DNA from: Singulisphaera acidiphila DSM 18658
GTDB taxonomy: Bacteria > Planctomycetota > Planctomycetia > Isosphaerales > Isosphaeraceae
DNA: 64,000 bases
NCBI RefSeq assembly: GCF_000242455.2
Contig: NC_019892.1
Span: 3,410,001 to 3,474,000 of the forward strand
Direction: 5' to 3'
Shown: positions 47,835-57,069 of the stretch, in pieces
How positions within the stretch are numbered: position 1 is the first letter of the stretch
Layout: every line of letters starts with the position of its first letter
The notes under the pieces: generated by a model
Database searches by the model: none
What the model saw: only the letters and a program-made list of their open reading frames with translations
Told to the model about the DNA's origin: nothing
Program-made: the position numbers and the translations under genes

Positions 47835-48869
47835 ATGAAACGCACCCTCGTGATGCTCGGGGTCGGCTTCGTGGCCTTCGCATCAACCTACGCCGCGACG
47901 AGGCTCTGGAACGCCCCCGCAGTCCCTCCCAGAGAGATGGTCTGGATCGCGGGGGGTGAATTTACGATGGGCACCGACTCGGAGCTCGGCTGGCCCGACG
48001 AACGCCCCGCTCACCGGGTCCGAGTCGACGGCTTCTGGATCGACGAGCACGAAGTGACCAACGACGAGTTCGCCGCATTCGTGGCCGCCACTCGCTACGT
48101 CACTACCGCTGAAAAGGCGCCGAAGGCCGAAGAGATCCTGGCTCAGTCTTCACCGGGAACGCCCTCGCCGCCTCCGGAGGCGCTCGTCCCCGGATCTCTG
48201 GTCTTTCAACCCACGGAGGAAGCCGTCGACCTACGCGACTTCGCCCGTTGGTGGCGCTGGACTCCTGGGGCAAGTTGGCGACATCCGGAAGGACCGGGCA
48301 GCGACCTCCAGGGCAGGGGGGCACACCCGGTAGTTCAGGTCTCCTGGGATGACGCCAATGCCTATGCCCAGTGGGCGGGCAAACAACTCCCGACCGAGGC
48401 CGAATGGGAGTTCGCGGCGCGCGGCGGACTCGACGGCCGAGCTTACGTCTGGGGGGACTCGCCGTTCTCGCTCGCTCAGCCGCAAGCCAACATCTGGCAA
48501 GGGGCCTTCCCCTACCGCAACACGGCGGCTGACGGCTACGACCGCACTGCGCCGGTGAAATCGTTCCCGCCAAACGGGTTCGGCCTCTTCGACATGGGGG
48601 GGAACGTCTGGGAATGGTGCGCCGACTGGTATCAGCGTGACCTCTACCGGCAGCGAGCCGGCCACCACCCGACGCTCAATCCGACCGGTCCCGAAAAGAG
48701 TTCCGACCCGGCTCGCCCGTTCACTCCCCAACGGGTGCAGCGTGGAGGTTCCTTTCTCTGCAATGACAGTTACTGTTCGCGCTACCGCCCCTCAGCCCGG
48801 CACGGCTGCAGCCCCGATACGGGCATGTCGCACGTCGGTTTCCGCTGCGTGAAGACCCCGAAGTCGTAA
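47835..48869 (+). CDS. Formylglycine-generating enzyme (sulfatase-modifying factor)
   Basis: FGE oxidises the active-site cysteine of sulfatases to formylglycine. This 344-residue protein has an N-terminal signal anchor (TLVMLGVGFVAFASTYAATR) and the full FGE domain: MVWIAGGEFTMGTDSE, VTNDEFAAFVAATRY, QLPTEAEWEFAARGG and FDMGGNVWEWCADWY. The catalytic pair is present as C309 and C314 in RGGSFLCNDSYCSRYR, equivalent to the copper-binding cysteines of human SUMF1, so it is a true FGE rather than a diverged family member. It lies 16 nt upstream of the first sulfatase. Confidence 0.95.
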   Translation: MKRTLVMLGVGFVAFASTYAATRLWNAPAVPPREMVWIAGGEFTMGTDSELGWPDERPAHRVRVDGFWIDEHEVTNDEFAAFVAATRYVTTAEKAPKAEEILAQSSPGTPSPPPEALVPGSLVFQPTEEAVDLRDFARWWRWTPGASWRHPEGPGSDLQGRGAHPVVQVSWDDANAYAQWAGKQLPTEAEWEFAARGGLDGRAYVWGDSPFSLAQPQANIWQGAFPYRNTAADGYDRTAPVKSFPPNGFGLFDMGGNVWEWCADWYQRDLYRQRAGHHPTLNPTGPEKSSDPARPFTPQRVQRGGSFLCNDSYCSRYRPSARHGCSPDTGMSHVGFRCVKTPKS

Positions 48870-48885
48870 GAGGAGACTTCAACTC

Positions 48886-50658
48886 ATGAGAAAAAGCACC
48901 TTATTCCAAACGTTGTCCCTGATCGCCATCGGCTCGATGCTCGGCTATGCCGCGGCAACGACCGGCGGCCCTCGACCGGTCAACGCCGCCCCGGCGGCAC
49001 CGAGTCCGTCATCCTGCGACACCCCGGCAACTCCCGGACAAGGTTCGTGCTGTTCGAGCGACCTCGATCGTGGTGCGCTGCTGGCGCTGGCCGAGCGGAA
49101 TGAGGCCGTCGCCGAAGGTGCGGCCAAGAGCGGCAAGAAACCGAACATCCTGGTCATATTCGGTGACGACATCGGCCAGACGAACCTCAGCGCCTACTCG
49201 ATGGGACTGATGGGCTACCGCACGCCGAACATTGATCGGGTCGCCAAAGAAGGGATGATCTTCACCGACTACTACGCCGAGCAGAGTTGCACGGCCGGTC
49301 GGTCCTCATTCATCACCGGCCAGTGCACGTTTCGCACCGGGCTGAGCAAGGTGGGCGTCCCCGCCTCACCGGTCGGACTCCAGAAGGAAGACCCGACCAT
49401 TGCCGAACTGCTCAAGAACGAGGGTTACGTCACCGGCCAGTTCGGGAAGAACCACCTGGGAGACCTGAACGAATACCTGCCGACCGTCCACGGATTCGAC
49501 GAGTTCTTCGGCAACCTCTACCACCTCAATGCCGAGGAAGAACCGGAGCAACGGACCTACCCGCGCGATCCCGAGTTCAAGCGGGTCTTCGGGCCTCGCG
49601 GCGTGCTCCGCTGCAAGGCGACCGATCAGGATGACCCAACCGTCGACCCCCGGTTCGGACGGGTCGGCAAGCAAGTCATCGAAGACACAGGGGCGCTCAC
49701 CAAGAAGCGGATGGAACACATCGACGACGAAACGTCGGACGCGGCCGTCGACTATATCAAGCGGAACCATGACGGCGGCAAACCCTTCTTCGTCTGGTAC
49801 AACAGCACCCGGATGCACCTCCGCACCCACGTTGCCGCCGAGAGACGCAGCCCTCCCGGCCTCACCGCCTTGACGGAATACGCCGACGGCATGGTCGAGC
49901 ATGATGGGCATGTGGGCAAACTGCTCAAAACTCTCGACGACCTCAAACTCACCGACAACACCATCGTCATCTACACCACCGATAACGGCCCTCACATGAA
50001 CACATGGCCTGACGGAGCCATGACCCCGTTCCGGAGCGAGAAGAACACGAACTGGGAAGGGGCGTTCCGCGTCCCCTGCATGGTCCGCTGGCCCGGCAAG
50101 ATCAAAGCGGGATCGGTCTCCAACGAAATCGTCAGCGGCCACGACTGGCTGCCAACTCTGCTCGCGGCGGCCGGCGATCCCGAGATCAAGGAAAAACTCT
50201 TGAAGGGGCACGAGGCGGCCGGCAAGCACTTCAAGGTTCACCTCGACGGCTGGAATCAGCTCCCCTATCTGACCGGGGAAGTCGAGAAAAGTCCCCGCCG
50301 TGGATTCTTCTACTTCAACGACGACGGCGACCTCGTCGGGCTCCGGGCCGAGAACTGGAAGATCGTGTTCATGGAACAACGCGCTCCCGGCACGCTCCGC
50401 GTCTGGGCCGAGCCCTTCACCCCGCTCCGGTTGCCCAAGCTCTTCGACCTTCGGGCCGACCCCTTTGAGCGTGCCGACATCACTTCCAACACGTACTACG
50501 ACTGGCTCATCTCCCAGCCGTACATCATCTTCGCGGCCCAGGCGGCGACCACCAAATTCCTGGCAACGTTCAAGGACTTCCCACCCCGCCAGCACGCCCC
50601 AAGCTTCAGCGTCGATCAGGCACTGGACAAGATGAAGGAGAACCTCGGCAGCCACTGA
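48886..50658 (+). CDS. Arylsulfatase-type sulfatase with CTAGR active site
   Basis: A 590-residue secreted sulfatase. After a signal peptide and a Ser/Cys-rich linker, the catalytic domain begins KKPNILVIFGDDIGQTN with the metal-binding aspartates. The formylglycine site is SCTAGRSSFITGQ, with C135. It has Ala and Gly where most sulfatases have Pro and Ser (CxPSR). GKNHLGDLNEYLPTVHGFDE and VIYTTDNGPHMNTWPDG supply further active-site residues. Being next to an FGE fits co-translational activation. The ATG follows AGAGGAG. Confidence 0.93.
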   Translation: MRKSTLFQTLSLIAIGSMLGYAAATTGGPRPVNAAPAAPSPSSCDTPATPGQGSCCSSDLDRGALLALAERNEAVAEGAAKSGKKPNILVIFGDDIGQTNLSAYSMGLMGYRTPNIDRVAKEGMIFTDYYAEQSCTAGRSSFITGQCTFRTGLSKVGVPASPVGLQKEDPTIAELLKNEGYVTGQFGKNHLGDLNEYLPTVHGFDEFFGNLYHLNAEEEPEQRTYPRDPEFKRVFGPRGVLRCKATDQDDPTVDPRFGRVGKQVIEDTGALTKKRMEHIDDETSDAAVDYIKRNHDGGKPFFVWYNSTRMHLRTHVAAERRSPPGLTALTEYADGMVEHDGHVGKLLKTLDDLKLTDNTIVIYTTDNGPHMNTWPDGAMTPFRSEKNTNWEGAFRVPCMVRWPGKIKAGSVSNEIVSGHDWLPTLLAAAGDPEIKEKLLKGHEAAGKHFKVHLDGWNQLPYLTGEVEKSPRRGFFYFNDDGDLVGLRAENWKIVFMEQRAPGTLRVWAEPFTPLRLPKLFDLRADPFERADITSNTYYDWLISQPYIIFAAQAATTKFLATFKDFPPRQHAPSFSVDQALDKMKENLGSH

Positions 50659-50781
50659 GTTCGTGGTCTTGATCCGCGTTGGGCCCACGGTCCACCGCCA
50701 CGGACTCACCCGGCCTGAGCGTCCCACACCCAAGCCGCTCGGATGCCAACCCCTCGGGGCGTTCTTGATCCAAGCCCATCA

Positions 50782-50817
50782 GATACCATGAGTTCCGCGT
50801 ACGGAACTCATGGTATC
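50782..50817. terminator. 16-bp perfect stem-loop between sulfatase and HAD genes
   Basis: GATACCATGAGTTCCG pairs perfectly with CGGAACTCATGGTATC around CGTA. It lies 124 nt after the sulfatase stop and 57 nt before the HAD start. There is no T-run, so it is either an attenuating/processing hairpin or a site for a protein; it resembles the tRNA-Leu terminator in size only. Confidence 0.6.
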
Positions 50818-50873
50818 CAAGTTCAACCGGATCCGGAGCGTGGCAATCATCACTTCAAATCCAGGGATTGCTC

Positions 50874-51872
50874 ATGCGACATTTTTTTATGTTCACTCTG
50901 CTCACTCTGGCACTCACCGCGCCCGTTGCGCGGCCTGCCCTCGGCCAAAGTGATCCGCTTCCGTCATGGAATGACGGGGCGACGAAGCGGGCCATCATCG
51001 CGTTCGTCGACAAGGTGACAAAGCAAGGGAGTCCGGACTTCGTCCCTCCCGCCGAACGGATCGCGACCTTCGATAACGACGGGACGCTCTGGTGCGAGCA
51101 ACCCCTCTATGTCCAGATCGTCTTTGCCGTGGATCGGGTTCGCACGTTCGCGGCCACTCACCCGGAAGTGAAGGACCAGCCATTATTCAAGGCCGCACTC
51201 GGGGGAGACCTCAAAGCGGTCCTGTCCGTCTCGGCCTACGATCGCCTCCAGTTCCTGGCGACCAGTCATGCCGGGATGACGACCGACGAGTTTACCGCGA
51301 TCGTCAACGACTGGTTGAAAACCGCAAAGCACCCCCGATTCAAGCGGCCGTACACCGACCTCGTCTATCAACCGATGCTCGAGTTACTCGCTTACCTCCG
51401 CATCAATCACTTCAAGACGTTCATCGTCTCCGGTGGCGGCATCGAATTCATGCGGCCCTGGACGGACTCGGCCTACGGTATCCCTCCCGAGCAAGTTGTC
51501 GGCAGCTCCATCAAGCTGAAGTACGAACTCCGCGACGGCCAACCCGCGCTCTTCCGCCTCGCTGAGATTGACTTCGTCGACGACAAGGCCGGCAAACCCG
51601 TAGGCATCCAGCAGGCCATCGGCCGCCGACCGATCGCGGCCTTCGGCAACTCCGACGGCGACTACGAGATGCTCCGCTGGGTGACGTCGGGCCCTGGTCC
51701 GCGATTCGGCCTGATCGTCCATCACACCGACGCGACGAGGGAATACGCCTACGATCGCGATTCGAACGTCGGCCGCCTGGTCAAGGCGCTTGACGAAGCC
51801 CCTGAGCGCGGATGGGTCGTGACGGATATAAAGAACGACTGGAATGTCGTTTTCTCTTGGGAAAAGGAGTGA
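50874..51872 (+). CDS. Secreted HAD-superfamily phosphohydrolase
   Basis: A 332-residue protein with a signal peptide (FMFTLLTLALTAPVARPALG) and HAD motif I as FDNDGTLW (D67 and D69). Motif II is FIVSGGG, and motif IV lies in FGNSDGDYEML. This set fits phosphatases of the phosphoserine-phosphatase-like branch. An exported HAD between sulfatases suggests that the substrate carries phosphate as well as sulfate, but this is inference. The start at 50874 is chosen over an in-frame TTG at 50868. Confidence 0.9.
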   Translation: MRHFFMFTLLTLALTAPVARPALGQSDPLPSWNDGATKRAIIAFVDKVTKQGSPDFVPPAERIATFDNDGTLWCEQPLYVQIVFAVDRVRTFAATHPEVKDQPLFKAALGGDLKAVLSVSAYDRLQFLATSHAGMTTDEFTAIVNDWLKTAKHPRFKRPYTDLVYQPMLELLAYLRINHFKTFIVSGGGIEFMRPWTDSAYGIPPEQVVGSSIKLKYELRDGQPALFRLAEIDFVDDKAGKPVGIQQAIGRRPIAAFGNSDGDYEMLRWVTSGPGPRFGLIVHHTDATREYAYDRDSNVGRLVKALDEAPERGWVVTDIKNDWNVVFSWEKE

Positions 51873-52005
51873 CGTCTCGCCGATCGCGTACTCCCACTTC
51901 CGCTTCCTCCTTTGGATCCGAACCCTCAGATCGCTTCACGGCTCACGCATGCGAATGTTGGCTCGCTGAAACCCGACAAACCGCAGCGTAAGGGAGTCTT
52001 CAACC

Positions 52006-54408
52006 ATGAGCAAGACGTTGAAATTGTCCACGGGACTGATCGTCGCTCTGGGCGTCTGGAGCGCGGGGAGTGGCCTACGGGCGACACGAACCAAGGCTGA
52101 GGATCTGGTCCCACAAAAGCGATTGGATGCGGAACGAGACGTACGTTTCCCGGTCCTCCCCCCACCACCCGAGCCGTTCCGAGGCAAGATCAACCTCCGC
52201 GCCAAAGACTCGACGCCCGACTTTCCGCAGCCGATCCAGGCGCCAAGCGGGGCGCCCAACATCCTTCTGGTCTTGCTCGACGACGTGGGGTTCGGGGCCT
52301 CGAGCACGTTCGGTGGCCCTTGCCCCACGCCAACGCTCGAAGCCCTGGCGAAGCGAGGTCTGCGCTACAATCAGTTTCACACGACCGCACTCTGTTCGCC
52401 GACACGGGCCGCGTTGATCACCGGCCGGAACCACCACTCGACCCACACAGCCTGCATCATGGAAGCCGGCACCGGTTACCCAGGCTACGACACGGTGATG
52501 GGGAAAGACACCGCGACGGTCGCCGAACTCCTCAAGCAGAACGGTTGGAACACGGCCTGGTTCGGCAAGAACCACAACGTGCCCGACTGGCAGAGCAGTC
52601 AGAACGGGCCGTTCGACCTCTGGCCCACTGGCTTGGGCTTCGAGCATTTCTACGGCTTCGTCGGCGGCGATACGAGCCAGTGGCGGCCGGCGACCATCGA
52701 AGGAACCAAGCCGATCGAGCCTTACCTCGGCAATCCCGACTATCACTTTGATGATGATATCGCCAACCAGGCAATCAAGTGGATCCGCAGCCAGAAAGCG
52801 ATCTCACCCGACAAGCCGTTCTTCGCCTATTACGCCCCCGGCGCAACTCACGCCCCCCACCACGCCAGGGAGGAGTGGGTCGCGAAGGCCAAGGGCAAGT
52901 TTGACCAGGGGTGGGACAAGGTCCGCGAAGAGACCTTCGCACGTCAGAAGGCTCTGGGAGTAATCCCAGCCGAAGCCAAGCTGACGCCGAGGCCCGACGG
53001 AATCCCGGCCTGGGACTCGCTCACCGCCGATCAAAAGCGGGTGTATGCCCGGATGATGGAGCTCTATGCCGCCTACCTGGAGCAGACCGATCACAACATC
53101 GGCCGGGTCGTTGAGGCCATCGAACAGACCGGGCAGCTCGACAATACCCTGGTTTTCTACATCGTTGGCGACAACGGAGCGAGCGCCGAGGGGAGCATGC
53201 AGGGCTTGCTCAACGAGATGACCTTCTTCAACCACGTCCCCGAAAACCTCAAGGACGTGCTCAGACGGGTCGATGACCTCGGGACCTGGAAGACCTACAA
53301 CCACTACCCGGCCGGCTGGGCGCACGCGATGTGCACCCCGTTCCAGTGGACGAAGCAGGTGGCCTCGCACTACGGCGGTACTCGCAACGGCATGGTCGTC
53401 TCCTGGCCCAAACGGATCAAAGAGCAGGGGGGTCTGCGCAGCCAGTGGCACCACGTCATCGACATCGTCCCCACGATCCTCGACGTCGTCCGGGTCGCGA
53501 CCCCCGCCACGGTGAACGGGGTCGCTCAGAAGCCGATCGAAGGGGTAAGCATGGCTTATACGTTCGACAACGCAAACGCCCCATCGCGCCGGACGACTCA
53601 GTACTTCGAGATGCTCGGGAACCGAGCGATCTACCACGACGGGTGGGTCGCTTGCACCACGCCCCCAATCCCCCCTTGGGACCCGAATAGCGCCGACATT
53701 GACCCGATCACAGGCTACCGTTGGGAGCTCTACCACGTCGCGAACGACTTTACCCAGGCCGACGACCTCGCGAACAAACTCCCCAACCGGCTCAAGGATC
53801 TACAACTCCTGTTCTATACCGAGGCCGCCAAGTACAACGTGCTCCCCATCGATAACAGCCGGACCGGCCGGATGGACCCCGCGGGCCGGCCAAGCTTGAC
53901 CCGCGGTCGATCCTCGTTCACGTTTTACGATGGAATGAGCCGGATCCCGGAAGGAGCCGCCCCGGACATCAAGAACAAGTCGTTCGCCATCGCCGCCGAA
54001 GTCGACGTCCCCAACAACGAAGGCGCCGGGATGATCGTCACCCAAGGCGGCCTATTCGGCGGCTATGCCCTCTACCTGGAAAAGGGCAAGCCGGTATTCC
54101 ACTACAACTTTGTGGACGTCGCGCACACTGAGGTCGCCGGTCAGCAGGCGTTGAGCCCTGGACAACACTCCATCCGTCTCGACTTCCGTTACGACGGCGG
54201 CGGAATCGCCAAAGGAGGCGAGGCAACGCTTTCGGTAGACGGTAAAACGGTCGGCCAAGGGCGGATTGAACGAACGATCCCAGTCCGGCTCACACTCGAT
54301 GAAGGACTCGACATCGGCCTGGACACCGGCACGCCCGTGAACCTCTCGTATGACGTTCCATTCAAGTTCACCGGCAAAATTCAGAAGGTGACGATCGACC
54401 TGAAATGA
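52006..54408 (+). CDS. Large arylsulfatase (paralogue 1)
   Basis: An 800-residue secreted sulfatase. The catalytic domain starts APNILLVLLDDVGFGASSTF and the formylglycine site is CSPTRAALITGRN with C130, a standard CxPxR motif. Other active-site segments are WFGKNHNVPDW, FFAYYAPGATHAPHH and VFYIVGDNGASAEG. A C-terminal beta-domain of about 170 residues (GGYALYLEKGKPVFHYNFVD) is present, giving the 780-820 length of this sulfatase branch. It shares the same layout as the next gene and the two appear to be an old tandem duplication. The ATG follows AAGGGAG. Confidence 0.95.
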   Translation: MSKTLKLSTGLIVALGVWSAGSGLRATRTKAEDLVPQKRLDAERDVRFPVLPPPPEPFRGKINLRAKDSTPDFPQPIQAPSGAPNILLVLLDDVGFGASSTFGGPCPTPTLEALAKRGLRYNQFHTTALCSPTRAALITGRNHHSTHTACIMEAGTGYPGYDTVMGKDTATVAELLKQNGWNTAWFGKNHNVPDWQSSQNGPFDLWPTGLGFEHFYGFVGGDTSQWRPATIEGTKPIEPYLGNPDYHFDDDIANQAIKWIRSQKAISPDKPFFAYYAPGATHAPHHAREEWVAKAKGKFDQGWDKVREETFARQKALGVIPAEAKLTPRPDGIPAWDSLTADQKRVYARMMELYAAYLEQTDHNIGRVVEAIEQTGQLDNTLVFYIVGDNGASAEGSMQGLLNEMTFFNHVPENLKDVLRRVDDLGTWKTYNHYPAGWAHAMCTPFQWTKQVASHYGGTRNGMVVSWPKRIKEQGGLRSQWHHVIDIVPTILDVVRVATPATVNGVAQKPIEGVSMAYTFDNANAPSRRTTQYFEMLGNRAIYHDGWVACTTPPIPPWDPNSADIDPITGYRWELYHVANDFTQADDLANKLPNRLKDLQLLFYTEAAKYNVLPIDNSRTGRMDPAGRPSLTRGRSSFTFYDGMSRIPEGAAPDIKNKSFAIAAEVDVPNNEGAGMIVTQGGLFGGYALYLEKGKPVFHYNFVDVAHTEVAGQQALSPGQHSIRLDFRYDGGGIAKGGEATLSVDGKTVGQGRIERTIPVRLTLDEGLDIGLDTGTPVNLSYDVPFKFTGKIQKVTIDLK

Positions 54409-54449
54409 GCGGGCTCACCCCTCGCTAACCCTGGATTGGAGGCACCACC

Positions 54450-56912
54450 ATGCGGATGCCAACGTTCCTCGCCACGGCAAGAGTCGTCGCCGGCGCTCTG
54501 ATCGGCTGGGCGATCGTCGCCCCTCTGGTTCCACGCGCCCGCGCTGAAGACAAGCCGGACGACCTTCAAACGGCCAATTCCCCCGTTCTCCCTCCTCCGG
54601 CGGCCGAGTTCCGAGGCCGTATTGGCCGGACCTACAAGGATTCCACGCCTGGCACGTTTCCGGTCGTCAAGGCTCCCGCCAATGCGCCCAACGTGCTGGT
54701 CGTGCTGATCGACGATTCCGGGTTCGGCCAGTGGGGCACGTTCGGCGGCCAGGTCCCGACTCCAAACCTCGACAAGCTCGCCGCGCAGGGGCTCAAATAT
54801 AATCGCTTCCACACAACGGCACTTTGCTCGCCCACCCGTGCAGCCCTGCTCACCGGCCGCAACCACCACTCGGCGGCAACCGGCAACATCACCGAGTTGG
54901 GCAGCAGCTATCCGGGCTACACCGGGCAGATTCCCAAGAGCTGCGCCATGGTCTCGGAGATCGTTCGCCAGAACGGATACAGCACGGCCTTCTTCGGCAA
55001 AAACCATAACATCGCGGATTGGGAGACCAGCGTCTCCGGCCCCTATGACCGCTGGCCCGGCCTCCAAGGGTTCGACCACTTCTACGGCTTCGTCGGCGGC
55101 GAGTCGAATCAGTGGCAGCCGGCCCTCTACGACGGCAACACCCCCGTCGAGATGAAACCACCCAAGGGCCGCGAGGCCGATTACACACTCAACGAGCACC
55201 TCGCCGACAAGGCGATCGACTACCTCCACCAGCAGAAGTCCGTAACGCCCGACCGTCCCTTCTTCCTCTACTATGCCCCGGGCGCCACCCATGCGCCGCA
55301 CCATGTGCCCAAGTCTTGGCTGGCCAAGTTCGGGGGCCAGTTCGACCGGGGCTGGGACGTCTATCGCGAGGAAACGTTCGCTCGTCAAAAGCAGCTCGGC
55401 GTGATCCCGGCCGAGACAAAGCTCACCCCACGCCCCAAAGAGATTCCGGCGTGGGACACGCTGACCGTCCCTCAGAAACAGGTGGCCGCCCGGCTGATGG
55501 AAGCGTTCGCAGCCTACACCGCCCAGACCGACCAGGAGGTCGGCCGGGTGATCGACGCGATCGAGGAAATAGGCCAACGTGAAAACACCTTGATTTTCTG
55601 GGAGGTTGGCGATAACGGATCATCGATGGAGGGGAGCCTGTACGGCCTGTTCAACGAGATGGTCGGCCTGGGTGGCGAGCAGGAAGACCCTGCCTACATT
55701 CATGCCCACCTCGACGAGATCGGCGGTCCGAAGTCGTACAATCACTTCCCGGTCGGCTGGGCCTGGGCCATGAACACCCCCTTCCAGTGGGGCAAGCAAG
55801 TCGCCTCCCACCTCGGGGGCGTCCGCAACCCGCTCGTCGTCTCCTGGCCTAAACGGATCAAGGACAAGGGCGGGGTTCGCAGCCAGTTTCACCACGTGAT
55901 CGACCTTGCGCCGACGATCCTTGAGGCAGCCGGCATCCGTGAGCCCGCCGAGGTCAACGGCGTCGCTCAGAAACCGATCGAAGGGGTAAGCATGGCTTAC
56001 TCATTCGCCGACTCGAAAGCGAAAAGCCCAAGGCAGACCCAATACTTCGAGATGTTCGGCAATCGTGCCCTCTACGACGACGGCTGGATTGCCACCTGCC
56101 GACACGGCCGCCTCCCTTGGGAAAACAGTGGCGGGTCCGACTTCGCCAAGGACGAGTGGCAACTCTACCACCTCGAAGACGACTTCAGCGAAGCGAACGA
56201 CCTCGCAGCCACGCACCCGCAACGACTCCGCGACCTCCAAGATCGATTCTGGGTCGAGGCTGCCAAGTACAATGTCCTCCCCCTCGACGACCGGTTCATC
56301 GAACGGGCCGACCCCGCGATGCGGCCAAGCCTGATCGCAGGACGCACCCATTTCCTCTATTTCCCTGGAGCGCGACGGATCCCGGAAAGCTCGTCCCCCA
56401 ATATCAAGAACAAATCACACTCGATCACAGCGCACATCGTCATCCCTGAAGACGGGGCCACCGGAACGCTGGTCGCGGCCGGCGGAGTCGTCGGCGGATA
56501 CACGCTCTTCATCAAAGAGGGAAAACCGGTCTACGAGTACAACCGGTTCACCCAGGACCGCTACAAGGTGTCCGGTTCGGAGCGGCTTGCCCCGGGCAAG
56601 CATTCGATCCGAGTCGAGTTCAAATACGACGGCGGCGGGCTCGGCAAAGGGGGCGTCGTTACTCTCCTTGTCGACGCCCAAAAGGTCGCTGAAGGCCGTG
56701 TCGAGAAAACCATCTCAGGGCGGTTCTCCGCCGACGAAACGTTCGACACCGGGCTCGACACCGGCTCACCCGTGAGCGACGCCTATGAGTCACCGTTCCA
56801 ATTTACGGGGACGATCCAACGGGTTGAGATCGAGCTTGGAACCGACAACCTCTCACAGACCGACGTCGAGAGGCTCCGGCAAATCGAGTCCACACGTCGG
56901 ATTTCCAACTGA
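54450..56912 (+). CDS. Large arylsulfatase (paralogue 2)
   Basis: An 820-residue secreted sulfatase built like its neighbour upstream: APNVLVVLIDDSGFGQWGTF, CSPTRAALLTGRN with C126, FFGKNHNIADWE, FFLYYAPGATHAPHH and IFWEVGDNGSSMEG. The C-terminal beta-domain (GGYTLFIKEGKPVYEYNRF) is also shared. The leader (MRMPTFLATARVVAGALIGW) and the substrate-facing stretches differ, so the pair may have split substrates. It starts 41 nt after the first paralogue, with GGAGG 7 nt upstream of the ATG, and is the last gene of the cluster. Confidence 0.95.
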   Translation: MRMPTFLATARVVAGALIGWAIVAPLVPRARAEDKPDDLQTANSPVLPPPAAEFRGRIGRTYKDSTPGTFPVVKAPANAPNVLVVLIDDSGFGQWGTFGGQVPTPNLDKLAAQGLKYNRFHTTALCSPTRAALLTGRNHHSAATGNITELGSSYPGYTGQIPKSCAMVSEIVRQNGYSTAFFGKNHNIADWETSVSGPYDRWPGLQGFDHFYGFVGGESNQWQPALYDGNTPVEMKPPKGREADYTLNEHLADKAIDYLHQQKSVTPDRPFFLYYAPGATHAPHHVPKSWLAKFGGQFDRGWDVYREETFARQKQLGVIPAETKLTPRPKEIPAWDTLTVPQKQVAARLMEAFAAYTAQTDQEVGRVIDAIEEIGQRENTLIFWEVGDNGSSMEGSLYGLFNEMVGLGGEQEDPAYIHAHLDEIGGPKSYNHFPVGWAWAMNTPFQWGKQVASHLGGVRNPLVVSWPKRIKDKGGVRSQFHHVIDLAPTILEAAGIREPAEVNGVAQKPIEGVSMAYSFADSKAKSPRQTQYFEMFGNRALYDDGWIATCRHGRLPWENSGGSDFAKDEWQLYHLEDDFSEANDLAATHPQRLRDLQDRFWVEAAKYNVLPLDDRFIERADPAMRPSLIAGRTHFLYFPGARRIPESSSPNIKNKSHSITAHIVIPEDGATGTLVAAGGVVGGYTLFIKEGKPVYEYNRFTQDRYKVSGSERLAPGKHSIRVEFKYDGGGLGKGGVVTLLVDAQKVAEGRVEKTISGRFSADETFDTGLDTGSPVSDAYESPFQFTGTIQRVEIELGTDNLSQTDVERLRQIESTRRISN

Positions 56913-56929
56913 AGGATATCTTAGCGATT

Positions 56930-57039
56930 TTGTAGGGTAGGCCTGATCCACCAGGTTTTACCTCCGGGAGTGAACGGTCACCCACTCGCACCAAACCGGG
57001 GATCAAAAAAAGGCATCGTGAGCCGTACCTACCCTACAA
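56930..57039. repeat. Intergenic inverted repeat, 12-bp perfect arms
   Basis: TTGTAGGGTAGG at 56930-56941 pairs with CCTACCCTACAA at 57028-57039, with 86 nt between. It lies between convergent genes. Its arm TTGTAGGGTAGGCC differs at two positions from TTGTCGGGTGGGCC in the element at 45632-45745. Confidence 0.75.
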
Positions 57040-57069
57040 TTGCAAACACGAGCATCAACAAGTTTCTCA

